Shown: positions 46,095-57,850 of the stretch, piece by piece
How positions within the stretch are numbered: position 1 is the first letter of the stretch
Layout: the number at the start of each line of letters is the position of its first letter
From: Acanthaster planci
Taxonomy: Eukaryota > Echinodermata > Asteroidea > Valvatida > Acanthasteridae
Reading direction: 5' to 3'
Assembly: GCF_001949145.1 (NCBI RefSeq)
Contig: NW_019091561.1
Span: 91,685-155,684, forward strand
Length of the DNA stretch: 64,000 nucleotides
Notes under the pieces: model-generated
Databases searched by the model: none
Told to the model about the DNA's origin: nothing
Seen by the model: the letters and a program-made list of their open reading frames with translations, nothing else
Position numbers and translations under genes: made by a program

Positions 46095-46435
46095 CATATT
46101 CCTTCTAATAATAAGAAGAAGAATAATATGTGATAATAAGCACTTGTAAAGCACAATCTATCTAGCAAACTATTCCGAGGTGCTTTATTATCATTATCCC
46201 TGCACATTGGGCTCACACATCATCTGAACATTCCTGAAATCCATCTCAGCTCCCTGGGGAGTATGCTTGCCCGGTGCTGCTAGGTACCCTTACAGGTACC
46301 CGTTTACTCCTGAGTAGAGAGAGGCACATAGGGGTAAAGTGACTTGCCCAGGATCACAACATACTGCCATCAACTGGATTCGAACCCGTGACCCTATGAA
46401 GCTACAAACCCTAACTACTAGGCCACATGCCTCCC
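46095..46435 (-). mobile_element. tRNA-derived SINE with MIR-like core
   Basis: On the minus strand an A box (TGGCCTAGTAGTTAGGG) and a B box (GGGTTCGAATCC) lie at the right distance, giving an RNA polymerase III promoter. Next comes GTGATCCTGGGCAAGTCACT and ACCCCTATGTGCCTC, closely like the central part of mammalian MIR (gtgaccttgggcaagttactt). The far end has an AGTGCTTATTAT-type LINE-like tail with ATT repeats. It sits in the intron between the exons at 45989 and 46613. Confidence 0.8.
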
Positions 46436-46612
46436 TCTTCTAGAAACCAACAGCTCTATTTTTCAGTCAGTGTAGCATACATTTTGGTGTGTAAACATAT
46501 CGATACATTGGCTGGAAGATAGAATAATCACAGCGTTAAATGTCTACCAGCAAGCTAATGAATGGTGTATACATTTATGGTTCGACCTAAGAGAACTTTT
46601 TATTGTTCACAG

Positions 46613-46726
46613 TGATTTTGGCAGTGATCACATCTTCAAGAAGAGGAACAGGGCTATTCAAAGTGATGTGGTTCTGATGATGGACCCCGATAGTGGATAT
46701 GTACTCCATTCTTGGGGGGCCGGGAG
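46613..46726 (+). CDS. PAM: PAL/PAM exon
   Basis: Acceptor TTGTTCACAG before it, donor GTAGGT at 46727. The phase fits both neighbours: it completes the split Ser codon from 45989 and leaves AG for the next exon. It encodes SDFGSDHIFKKRN and SDVVLMMDPDSGYVLHSWG, matching the second strand region of the PAL propeller (DTILVIDPNNAAV in mammals). Confidence 0.9.
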
Positions 46727-46817
46727 GTAGGTATATTCACATAAATTTGTGAGATAAAAATTGTGAGCTTTCTGAATTGTACGTCCGTTTAAAAAAATGT
46801 CATATTTCTTTCTATAG

Positions 46818-47048
46818 ATTTTACATGCCTCATGGCATTACCACTGATCACGAGGGCAACATTTGGCTGACTGATGTGGCTTTGCATCAAGTGTTCAAGT
46901 TCACTCCTGACGAAATGAAGCACAATAAAATTAAGCCGAGTCTGATACTTGGAGAGCGGTTTCAGCCAGGTTCAGACTGGAAGCATTTCTGCCAGCCCAC
47001 AGACGTGGCTGTAGACAGCAACACAGGGAACTTCTTTGTTGCAGATGG
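46818..47048 (+). CDS. PAM: PAL/PAM exon with first zinc-ligand His
   Basis: Acceptor TTTCTATAG before it; donor GTAATT at 47049. It encodes [47 protein letters not shown] and [16 protein letters not shown]. The His in MPHGI corresponds to zinc ligand His585 of rat PAL. These are NHL-type propeller repeats. The exon ends with GG of a split Gly codon; in the family the next residues are YCNSR, which carry the active-site Tyr654, and that exon is not visible in the window. Confidence 0.95.
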
Positions 47049-47099
47049 GTAATTATCCATTTTTTGTGTCTCATTAATCCACATTTCTAAGAGTGTTAC

Positions 47100-47235
47100 T
47101 ACAGTTTGAGTTTTGACTTAAATTTACGAGTTTCAAGTTCATTTTCAAGTTTCGAGTTGAATTTTCAAGTTTTGAGTTGATTTTTCAAGTTTCAAGTTGA
47201 TTTTTAGAGTTGATTTTCCAAGTTTGGAGTTACAA
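47100..47235 (+). repeat. Simple repeat, GAGTTGATTTTTCAAGTTTC
   Basis: Five to six imperfect units of about 20 bases containing ttttcaagtttcgagttga. Its reverse complement recurs at 51365-51490. Confidence 0.75.
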
Positions 47236-47257
47236 CATGTGAGTTTTTGAGGTACAT

Positions 47258-47370
47258 TCTACATGTAGATGAAACCCTTACAGGTTCCATGTAGATGAAA
47301 CCCTTACAGGTTCCATGTAGATGAAACCCTTACAGGTTCCATGTAGATGAACCCTTACAGGTTCCATCTA
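47258..47370. repeat. 26-bp tandem repeat, four copies
   Basis: Four nearly identical copies of atgtagatgaaacccttaca plus ggttcc. The low divergence suggests recent amplification. Confidence 0.92.
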
Positions 47371-49535
47371 CAAGCTACAAATAATATCACACACAGTGAG
47401 GATAAAAGATTGACTCTTGACCTTTCTTCATCATATAAGGAGATTTTGACTGCAAAGCAAAAGGTATTACTACCAGTGTAATGGTAGGCCTGCTTGTAAC
47501 CTTAACCTGATATGTCCATTTCTAATTGACTCCGTATGTATGCGGATGCAGTGCCATGGGCATCGCCAGAATTTTTTCAGGGGGGAATCACTTTTTGTCC
47601 GTTTGATTCCCCTCCCCTTCTCTCCCCCAGTTTTGATTTTTTTTTCAGGTCACGTTATGAATTCTGTTTCTTTTCATCCAATTTTTTTCTTTCTTTTTTT
47701 ATTTTTGAAGGTTTGTCCTTACTCCCCTCACGATGCCCATCTGCACCACTCATTAATTTCAAGCTCCCATTAGATGAAAATTATGAGAGTATAAATGTCT
47801 GATTAAATTTTCCCCTGCATTCAACCATGTGTAGAGAAGGGGCATGGTTTAAACTGAAGTGACCTGGCAAGAATTACATTTAGAGGTGCATTTTCATGAA
47901 GAATACGAGTGTGCTTTCGGATCCCCCTGCTTAGCCAGCACACTGAATTGTTAGGCTCCTTACTTCTCAGATGATGTGTAGATGGCAGCACAGTAAGTTA
48001 CTCTAGCTTCATGTACATGTACCATCGAGTCAACAATTTCTATAGGTCAATCCTGAGACTACCCCATACCGGTGGGGTGCTGTGTCATCAGTTCCTTTTG
48101 GGAGGCCAGGTGCTAGGCTTTGGCAGAGAGGAATGAACTGAACTAAAAACTGATAAATCTCTGATCATGATGTACTGGTACCGGTATGAAAGGTTTTACT
48201 TCCTGACATCTCTTTAGGCCTGGTTCTTCTACAGAGGGTTCTTGTGCATGTATTTTTCCCATTCTCCAGTCATCAATTGTTTTTTGGGGAGGGGTGGGGG
48301 ATCATCAATCTCCCCTACTCCTCTCTCGTCAGGCAGCCTGTTCAGTAGCACTTCATGAAATTTCAAAATCAACAAATCAAGTATTAATAAAGCATGCACA
48401 AATACGCTGTGTTGATTCACTAGGAAGAGGTGCTAACTAAGTTTGCAACCTTATCTTTTTCTTTCATCTAACAGGTGTGGGAAAGTCAGTGTTCATGACA
48501 CATGTAAACTGTCTATTTAGCTCAAGACATTGGTGATTATATGAGCAATCTGTGTAGTTACATGTATATATAGCTATGCAGTACTTCAGTACACGTACAG
48601 TACATACTCCGTCCAAACAAAATTAATCTACCACTACCAAATCTTCTTGTAGTTTTTGAAAATATATTGTTTGGGGGCATTTGTAAAGGTCAAAATTACA
48701 TAAAAATGCCAAATTGTGATAGTTAATGTAAAATGAGTTAAAATTTGTTTCTAAGTCTTCCATACATGTATAGTTACAGGTACTTCTCAGGAATGGCGAA
48801 TAAAGGTTTCGACCCTTCAGCATGCATGAACATCATTTCAATAATTCTGTCACTATGATTTCTGAAGAAAGTCAGTGATTGAGGCCCCAAATTTCCTTAT
48901 TTGATGTTTGGCCTTTCAGAAACACATACATGTAACTCACACTTAGTCACACTTTAAGGGTTAATTCATCATTCTGGTATTCAACAAAATTGGCATATGT
49001 ACTACATCATTCCTCCATGGCACATGAACCGGCATTGCCCTGTGGTTTTTTGCAAAGTCGAATGTATGGTGGCCCTGAAGGGACATAAAATTCAAATTTT
49101 TTGAGTCGTCTCATTCCCAATACCTTCACTATTCACTTGGCAGGGGCTTATCTTTATGTAGTTGCCATTTTTTTTAGCGTACTTACCCTCCAAGCTAATG
49201 GAAAAATATTCACGACGAGTGGTGAAAAGAGTGTACGACATCGCGAAAATATCACCAATAAGTTGTGAATTATCGTGTTGAATTTTTGTTGAATGCCATC
49301 ACTAGCTGTTATACAAGAATATGCATACAAAGTGTGGCGTTTTATTCCCATGAGCCAGCCAAGGTCTCGCCAGTCTGGGCGAACTGTTTCCAACTGTGGG
49401 GAAAGTCACCTGACCTAAACAATCTGCCTTGGCCCTTGAGTTTGACAAGCAATCTAAGGTGCAGGGGTTAGGGGTCGTTTTGGCAAAAATGTATCACCGA
49501 TCGGTACACAACAATGAGCATGTGCGTAAACAAGA
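47371..49535 (+). other. PAL intron, no exon seen
   Basis: AT-rich intronic DNA. I looked for an exon beginning with YCNSR and did not find one. An acceptor-like cttttctttcatctaacag near 48457-48475 is followed by a frame with no PAL similarity. Confidence 0.5.
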
Positions 49536-50908
49536 TGTTACCGGCAAGATCAACAGGACTTATTTAATAAACTTTTCTTTAGCTTATATAATCACTATAT
49601 TTACACAATTGGAGTTACTTATACAAGAGTTACAAAAGAATAATACAAAATACAACTACAAAAGAACACTTAAATAATCTGCAAAGTGCCACAAATAATC
49701 CACAATCCACAACCTCTAAACCTGTATCTGTAATCCGCACTCCTCACCCAGGTGACTGAACCCAAGGTATCGGTGGATTTCCGATGCTAATTAACTAACC
49801 CAAATAACGGGTAACTCAGGGCGCCTGCCGACACTCTGGCTGTCCAGTCTTTCACCGCTTTTCTAGACGGTGACCTTCGGACAACCCTCAACAACTCTGC
49901 CCATGACTCTACTCATGGTCCATTCTGACCGATACTAAGAACAGTACACAATGAGTCAACTACGGTGGATATGTTACGCTTTAATTGCTTAGACTGTGGA
50001 ATCAGTACCTGAATTGCTAGCAGACCAGGCCCCCAGACTGCCTTGAGACTTCTGCAAAAGCTGCCTACGCCGCGCGGCATAGCACAAACTAGACAAAACA
50101 TAAACTTGCCACCAGTCCTGCACTGCCTTAAACATGTACATTTACATGGGAAATTATGCACAGATTAATGCTAATGTACATAGGTACCAATACTGGTGTC
50201 GCGCATTCTCTGCACCTATACAAAGATAAGAATGATGTCATCTTTTAAATGAAACCTAAATTATTGTTGTTATTCACATGTACATGTACTGTATTAAGTT
50301 ACTCATCCTTATCAAGTGAACATGCCATAGTGCAGGTGCAGGCTTTCTTGTGGAAACATTACCTGGGACGTACCTCCATTTGGGAGAAATATACCCCCAG
50401 GCACCGCATGAAATCCGCAGTCACCCACACTTTCTCAACCACTCTGGCTAATCAGTAGAGGCGCTTATAATCCACACCACCAGGGTTTTCTATGTGTGCA
50501 CTCTGATTTATTCACTCCTACTCAGGTGTATCCTACCTAGGCGTCTCCTATACAGGTGGCGGGAGACTTGAATGCAATGGAACCAACTCAACACTTGTTA
50601 TTCCACTCACCAACTCGGCTGCGTACCTGTCTGGTAGCTCCGGCTGCCGTGGGGTCCTCAGTCCGGCCGATTACACTAAAGTGACCCAGGAATGCAGGAG
50701 AGCGAGTTTGTGAGAGCTAGCTTGTGTGTGTACCAAGACTTGCGAGAGCTAACGTGCAACATGCAGAGTGCGACGTGCAGAAAACGTGCGACGTGCAGCG
50801 AGCGCTGCCTTATATACCGCTAGCAACACACGCATTGGCTGTAGCGGCGCGGAGCCACCTCGCCGGGTACCAGCCCTAGACTGGCACTAGGCCAGTGTTT
50901 CATTACAA
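49536..50908 (-). mobile_element. Possible LTR-like repeat with promoter
   Basis: Read on the minus strand the right edge begins TGTAATGAAACACTGG, followed about 70 bases on by GGTATATAAGGC, a good TATA box, in CpG-rich DNA. A candidate left edge ends ...CCGGTAACA. The length (about 1.37 kb) and TG...CA ends fit an LTR, but there is no clear duplication and no coding sequence. It could also be an internal promoter of the host locus. Confidence 0.3.
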
Positions 50909-52796
50909 TAACATACATGTATGTGTACTACATGTACATGTTGCTCCATCTTTCTAACAAAAGGAACTGCGTCCTTTTCACTATGGATGAATGCTTTAAC
51001 TGCAGCCTCCTACTACATTACTGTTATTAACAAATATATTGGTACACAGGCCAATACAACTGCATACATGTATAATTCATCTTAGATGGTTCAGTATTTC
51101 AAATGCTTTTATAGTTCAAGGCAGATTCACATATGCAGTTTTTTTACTTTTATACTGTATGTTCCTTGTAATGATCCTTTTTGAAGAATTGTTGATAAGG
51201 CAGTAACCATTGCCTGTTGTTGTGCACCAGTGTATTGTTTACCCAGATTAGTGGCAATCAGTGTATCAGCATCTTTATTTATATTGTGTTTACCCAGGCA
51301 CATGCCAGGAATTTTCGGCAGAATTCTGTTGTTTTTTTACATCGACTATTTAATTAGGAGATCAACTCGAAAATTTATTATCGAAACTCAAAAATTGAAC
51401 TGGAAAGTCAAAAAAGCAACTCAAAACTTGAAAATTTAACCCAAAACCTGAAAAGTCAACTCAAAAAGTTAACTTGAAACTCAAAGAAAGGAAACCATTT
51501 TAAAGAGGCGGGTCAAAGGTTTTGCCCAAACCACCAGTTTTCCCAAACCCTCAGCTTTCCAAAAGCATAGTCAAATGAATTGGAGATTTTAAAACTTTGC
51601 ATAACCACTTGAGAGGCATTTTTATTTTCATATCAATGAAATTTACAGGTACTGTAATAGCCGCATCTTGAAGTTTGCTCCTAATGGGTCTGCCCTGATG
51701 GAAATAACTGCACCGTCTAGTGAGTGAAGTTTCATACATAAATTTAAATAAGTTGAGCTGAGTATGTGCATGCTGTATCTGAAGCTTCCGTCTATAAAGA
51801 CAGAAGTACGTTAATAGGTCTTCAACAGTCACGGTTGCATATAGGTGGGCACTGTGCACACATTGTCAGCAGATGTAGCCGTAGTTCTAGAAGCCCATTT
51901 GGAACACTGTGTTACAGTTTGCAAAGCTCCCTCTTGCTGACACAGTGTAGCTTCATTTGCAGGAGTACTGTGGCAGGAATCTCCCCAGGCCAAATCTAAG
52001 TTTGTTGGGACCAGTCTAAACTTCATGGGAATATACATGTAGCTGATCTTCCCAAACCCAAGTTTTCTCCAGATGATAGATCACTCAGAGCAACCTCAAG
52101 ACAAGGGAGCAGGTCTGGTTTGGAGAAAATATACCTCCGATTATGATGATTGTGATTACTCTCTGTGAACAGCACGATTAAACCTGCATAAAAAAATACA
52201 CCTTGACAACATGACTGTTGGTACAACAAATATGATGATGATTTACTCAACAATAACACCTTTTATATTACATCGTAGATAAAAGGCATTATACTCTGCA
52301 AACTATTATTTGTTATACTACGCGTGCATTGTGTTAGCAACATTGGGCTTTTACATTTACATGTATGTCTGTAAACAACAACAGTGCAACCTTTGACCCT
52401 GAGCTTGCAACAGCCTGTCATACGCCACAAATTAGTTGCGCGTGCAGGATGGGTAAAAGAGCGCGCTCATTATGCAAAAAAAAGAATTCAAGGATCCAAT
52501 GAAAACATGCTATGACATATCTGAGCGCGCAGTAAGATGCAAATTGAGCTAGTCTAAAAGAAAGGAGCCAATCAAAAGTTGTTACGTGTAATCGACACTT
52601 TCTTCTGGAGGGAAAAATTGGATTTACTAGGCCATTATGTCAGTCATCCATAGAAGATGGAGGGTTTCTTAGATACTCAGGGTTTTAAGCGACGTACAAC
52701 AATGTAAACCAATGCACAACAATGTTAGCATTGCACTTCCATGTAACCAGTGCACATCCAAGTCAGCAACACACAACAACGTAAGTAATGTACCAC
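50909..52796 (+). other. PAL intron, no exon seen
   Basis: Includes a simple repeat at 51365-51490 that is the reverse complement of 47100-47235. Minus frames at 51551-51859 and 52023-52259 show no domain. Confidence 0.5.
51365..51490 (-). repeat. Simple repeat, inverted copy of 47100-47235
   Basis: Units of aactcaaaacttgaaaattt and tgaaaagtcaactcaaaa. On the minus strand they read as the gagttgatttttcaagttt units of the first array, 4.2 kb upstream. Confidence 0.75.
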
Positions 52797-52888
52797 TACC
52801 CCCAGAACTGTGGGGTCCGATTTCTGCCCCGCTCTTACGAACAAACGTGGGAGCAGGGCGGACGTTGGACCTCACAGTTCTGGGGGTA
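52797..52888 (+). repeat. Perfectly placed 92-base hairpin
   Basis: Two 43-base arms (52797-52839 and 52846-52888) pair around a six-base loop, aacaaa. The outer 16 bases (tacccccagaactgtg) pair exactly. Eight inner differences remain. It could be a fold-back MITE or an RNA hairpin precursor. Confidence 0.8.
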
Positions 52889-55352
52889 ATGTACCACAGT
52901 GTGAAGTGAACCATGCTCGTGCATCAGCAATGCTCACTTAACAAGCAATGCACAATCTGCACCAACAGTATCTGATTACGCTCCAACCTAGTCTTGCTCC
53001 AAAACTGGTTTTACTGTTTTGGCCATGCAGGTGCATTGTGCAGGCGACATGCACTGGTGAGCACAGCCAAATAGCAGTACCAGTAGAGGGCACTATATTC
53101 ACAAGAGATGACCTGTCAGGAAAACAGTCTTGTAAAAGTTGGCAGGCCCACCCGAACATAAATAATAATGTACATACCCACTGCCAAAGACCGCACACCA
53201 TTATTCATGGTAAGCTAGCTAGCATTGGCATCGGACATAACATAACTTTGTACAGACAGCGCATCAGCATTGCATAACATAACTTGAGTACTACAATGGG
53301 TCACACACTCAGCCCTAGCATGGACGAAGGACACTGAAGAAGTTTGATCTGCCAGGCTATAACACCTGGCAAATTGCCGCTTTCTGGCATGCTCGATATG
53401 TTTGTAGCCAGAGTGCAGTGAATGCTTGCTATGCACCACCTGTTTCACAACCATAAGCCCCCAATTTGTACCCAATGATAATCGCCACAATTTGTTGCTG
53501 GTAATTGCACCTTAAGATGTTGTGTACGGCAGTATACAGGAAGTTGAATATTCATGCTGTCGTTGGTGCCTGGTACGATCTGACAACATCAAACTTTATG
53601 CTTGCACAGTTGCTTGAATCATTAGGCTGTATGCCCTATTGAAGTGTTCATGTGCAGTAATTGTTCTTATCAAACACTTTCTTCTTGAGTTATTTTGGGA
53701 ATGAATAGCCAAGTTGTTTGTAAAATATTGATTTCATTTGAATAATTTTTATTACGGCATTTATTCAAAAGGTATTTCATGCCTGAGATTTCATGATCAC
53801 TCCTTGTGATGAAATATAGCATTTTGTTTGTTATGAACTTAATTGTCCAGTGGTGGTCAACATGTTGGTAGCTAGTCTTACCCAAATTCGTACAAAGATT
53901 TTGAAAACTGATGTTTTGGAGAGGTAAAATAAAATTACTGGAGTGGAGTGCAAAGGATATGACAGCTTGTCAATTTCGTTGTGGAGGGACTTAAAGTCTC
54001 TGTGAGGAGGTGAGGTGGGCTGACGGTACAAGATTAAAATACGCAAGACCAGTACTGACAATAGACAACGACACTGTCTTAGGTTACAGATAAGGCGGAA
54101 TCAGCCTATTCAATGCTCCACTTGTGCCTCGCAAATACACTCGTTTTCCTTATGATGCTTACTCCTCCCCGTCCATTCTCCAACTCCCCTAAAACATTCC
54201 CTTTTCATAACATCTCCCCACTTGTTTATTTGATAAAACCCACAATCAAAATTATTTTACATTGTTCTTTAATGCACACAGTCACATCACGCGCAGCTTA
54301 GCTGCATGTGCCCAAAAAAGGAGACACCTTATTTATGTAGTTCCCAAGTACATTTACATATTCCTTTACACATGCACTTATAAATCTGTTCACAATTATA
54401 AATTCTAATTATTAAAGAATTCTCAACTGTTTGGGTCATGACTCCCAATCCAGTACATTACAAACCTTGCATGTGTAATGGAACAGTCTATCAAAATTAA
54501 AAAAAAATTTGATTCACGATGGCAAAAGTAGATCTAATGTTGGAGATTTTTTGCTATTTTTCTAGTCACGGCAATAAGTTGTGGTAAATATTGCTAGGAT
54601 ATTACTGGCCCCACTTTTATAGCTAAGCTACAGGCAGTAATGTGGCACTTTTGGAATGTTTACTTTTGTTTGTCTGACCGGGCGGCGATGATCATTGAGC
54701 ACTTTAATGTGCCAGAGTTATAACTCTTTGTGTGTCCCTCCTCCATGCCCTAGTAATTAAGCACTGCACAGATTGCACAGCACAGACAACACATCACCAT
54801 CCTCAAAACTATCCAGAGTTCCATGTAACGAGTTTCACATGACACAGACACCCACACTCTGCACAAATACAATGCACGTACATGTAAAACCTATGGGCAT
54901 GATTATCCAATTGCAAATGTGCATTCACACACTTCCTACCTACCTACATTGTACAGTTCATTCTTTTTTGAAAAAGACTGGCTTTATGTCTCTACACTTG
55001 CTGTTACAGTATGTTTATGTGCTGTTATATATATGACTCCCACATGGCTTAATTTGTAGGCTGTGGAATTGTTGAAGGCTAGTTGTTGAAGTGATACTGT
55101 AACTATGTAATTGGTTTATAAGTCCTTGTTAAATTGATCATTGTCAGTGAAAATCATAAGTTAGGTAATCAGTGTTAAACTCGGTGAAATAAATCTTGCT
55201 TTGACTGAAAAGACTGGCATAATGAAGATAAAAATACTAGATAAGTTATTCACTGTTGATCTGCTAAAAAAGTATTGTATTGTGGCGGGCATCCCCGGGC
55301 CTACCCTGAGTTGATGGGATCAAACCAAGCACTATTAGTGGCAGAGTCGATC
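52889..55352 (+). other. PAL intron, no exon seen
   Basis: AT-rich DNA with several caatgcacaac-like short repeats next to the hairpin. No PAL-like exon or other gene was recognised. Confidence 0.5.
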
Positions 55353-56042
55353 NNNNNNNNNNNNNNNNNNNNNNNNNNNNNNNNNNNNNNNNNNNNNNNN
55401 NNNNNNNNNNNNNNNNNNNNNNNNNNNNNNNNNNNNNNNNNNNNNNNNNNNNNNNNNNNNNNNNNNNNNNNNNNNNNNNNNNNNNNNNNNNNNNNNNNNN
55501 NNNNNNNNNNNNNNNNNNNNNNNNNNNNNNNNNNNNNNNNNNNNNNNNNNNNNNNNNNNNNNNNNNNNNNNNNNNNNNNNNNNNNNNNNNNNNNNNNNNN
55601 NNNNNNNNNNNNNNNNNNNNNNNNNNNNNNNNNNNNNNNNNNNNNNNNNNNNNNNNNNNNNNNNNNNNNNNNNNNNNNNNNNNNNNNNNNNNNNNNNNNN
55701 NNNNNNNNNNNNNNNNNNNNNNNNNNNNNNNNNNNNNNNNNNNNNNNNNNNNNNNNNNNNNNNNNNNNNNNNNNNNNNNNNNNNNNNNNNNNNNNNNNNN
55801 NNNNNNNNNNNNNNNNNNNNNNNNNNNNNNNNNNNNNNNNNNNNNNNNNNNNNNNNNNNNNNNNNNNNNNNNNNNNNNNNNNNNNNNNNNNNNNNNNNNN
55901 NNNNNNNNNNNNNNNNNNNNNNNNNNNNNNNNNNNNNNNNNNNNNNNNNNNNNNNNNNNNNNNNNNNNNNNNNNNNNNNNNNNNNNNNNNNNNNNNNNNN
56001 NNNNNNNNNNNNNNNNNNNNNNNNNNNNNNNNNNNNNNNNNN
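55353..56042. other. Assembly gap (690 N)
   Basis: Run of N. The missing PAL exon could lie here or in the long flanking introns. Reading frames drawn across the gap are meaningless. Confidence 1.
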
Positions 56043-56361
56043 AAGTCCAACAAGCAACCACTTATAATGCAATCGCAGCGCTCACTGCAGTAGCACGACC
56101 ATGTGCACACAGCGTGCTATGCTATGCCTAGCCAGCACACGTTACCAAGTCACTAGCCAATCAGGTACGTGCACTGCAACTCATTAATAAAATTAGACTA
56201 GCTCTAGTCCTATACACTTTCCGTCACAGTATACTACAAAACAAATATATATTGCACAACTACGGAAGATTAATTTTGTCTTAATCTACTGTAATTTTGA
56301 TGCGTGAAATGCTCAGTACTGTTGATCAAGGATTCAAAGGTTTCTCCCTATATTCATACAG

Positions 56362-56565
56362 ACCCAGACCTGCCAGCGGATCTGCGGACATTCATCATCC
56401 CCCACAGCCTGGCCCTGGCTGAGAAACAGCAGCTACTTTGCGTAGCGGACCGCGAAAACGGCCGTATTCTTTGCTTCAACAGCACGACTGGCGAGTACGA
56501 CCGCCAGATCACCAGTGAAGACTTTGGTGGAAGAGTATTTGCTATTGCTTATAATAATGAGGAAG
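56362..56565 (+). CDS. PAM: PAL/PAM exon with second zinc-ligand His and active-site Arg
   Basis: Acceptor ATTCATACAG before it and donor GTGGGT at 56566. It encodes DLPADLRTFIIPHSLALA, LLCVADRENGRILCFN and GGRVFAIAYNNEEG. The His in IPHSLAL matches zinc ligand His690 and the Arg in VADRENGR matches Arg706 of rat PAL. It ends with one base of a split codon completed by the next exon. Confidence 0.95.
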
Positions 56566-57014
56566 GTGGGTAGTCCTTCCAAAGCTTTGCATAGACTCAC
56601 CGATCGGTGCATTTTAAATGTTACCTGAGTTTTCCTGAAATTTTCTTATTTTTGTTTCACATGGTCCATGTCAATTATTTATCTATTTCTTTTTGTTTCA
56701 CATTCCGGTTATTGAAGTAAAGTATCTGTGCTTTTCAAATTTGTTGTAATGTGTGTGATGTAATGTTTATTGTGATCTATAACATCCATTGGTGCATAGC
56801 CAAATTATAAAGAGTAAAAATTTGATCGACCCAAAAAATCCGAGACGAGTTATTACTGTGACGTGCTGTAAATTAAAATTATGCAAATGTGACACTTGAT
56901 ATGATGCTGTAGGCGTCGTTCTGTCTAGATAATTTCTGTGATGTTAGCATCATTTACACTTGATTTCAAGTACCAGCAGAGCTAGCAAAAAACATTAAAA
57001 TCTGAATCTTGCAG

Positions 57015-57136
57015 ACGTACTGTACGCTGTGAACGGTCCTACAAACGAAGAATACTATCGTATTAAGGGATTCACCATCGGCTTGGATAGTGGCAGAATC
57101 CTGTCTGAGTGGACTCGCCCAGCTGGCAGTCAGGAG
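57015..57136 (+). CDS. PAM: PAL/PAM exon
   Basis: Acceptor ATCTTGCAG before it; donor GTTTGT at 57137. It completes the Asp codon and encodes DVLYAVNGPTNEEYY, KGFTIGLDSGRIL and EWTRPAGSQE, like the LLFAVNG...GFVMNF...GEIIDIF strands of mammalian PAL. It ends at a complete codon. The last propeller segment, with zinc ligand His786 (PHDI motif), should follow but was not found. Confidence 0.9.
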
Positions 57137-57850
57137 GTTTGTATTTTATTGCATATATATTCTCAAACTCTTTTTGGCATGAAGTTTGATGAACGATATT
57201 AGGACTCACTGTTGTTAGGAAAATTCCTAGAACTGATAAGTAGAACTGGTACCAGGTGATGTCATCCCAATGAGTATCCACCTCGCTGTAATGCGGTAGC
57301 TCTTTCTGGTAGCACCAAGCATTCCCTCTGGACCCCTGCCTCAAAGACATGTAGTCTGTGACATGTATCCCAACAGAGCAAGTCTGTTTTGTTCTTGCCA
57401 GGCAAGAGGCACTCTGCAGCTTAGAATCAAAGTGCATGTTGGCCTTGACTTTGTTATTTTGTCAGTTTGCTATTGAGTAATTTACAAGTTGTAGTAAAAC
57501 ATAAGCAAAATGGTTTATTTCTGGTAAGATTGCGTGAAGAGGTAGTCAAGCTTATCTACACCTTAGGACCTGTATTTCCTACTACCTGTATTTCCCAATA
57601 CTTTCCTTCAAACCGTGCTCTATTTTTTTTTTACTACAACAGGCAGATTTTCACAGCATTCAACTGACGAAAAATTCCAAAATTCATCTACAGCCAACCT
57701 TTTGCCTACAGCCATACTTTTATTGGTTTCTAATCAACAGGGGCATTTCAAAAGGAATGATTTTGCCAGATGCTTCCTACTATTGCCATCTTTATATCAG
57801 TTAGGCTGTTGGATAAAAATTACATAATTTCTTTTTTGGGTCATTACCAT
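57137..57850 (+). other. PAL intron or 3' flank
   Basis: A minus frame at 57072-57437 partly overlaps the exon and is taken as chance. Nothing else recognised. Confidence 0.5.

Noticed and set aside
46380-46435. tRNA gene suggested by A and B boxes
   Set aside because: The boxes belong to a SINE head; no complete cloverleaf is formed.
55264-56110. Four long frames of 245-272 codons
   Set aside because: They cross the run of N and contain almost only undefined residues.
57072-57437. Minus-strand frame of 121 codons
   Set aside because: It overlaps the PAL exon on the opposite strand, and no domain or splice evidence supports it.
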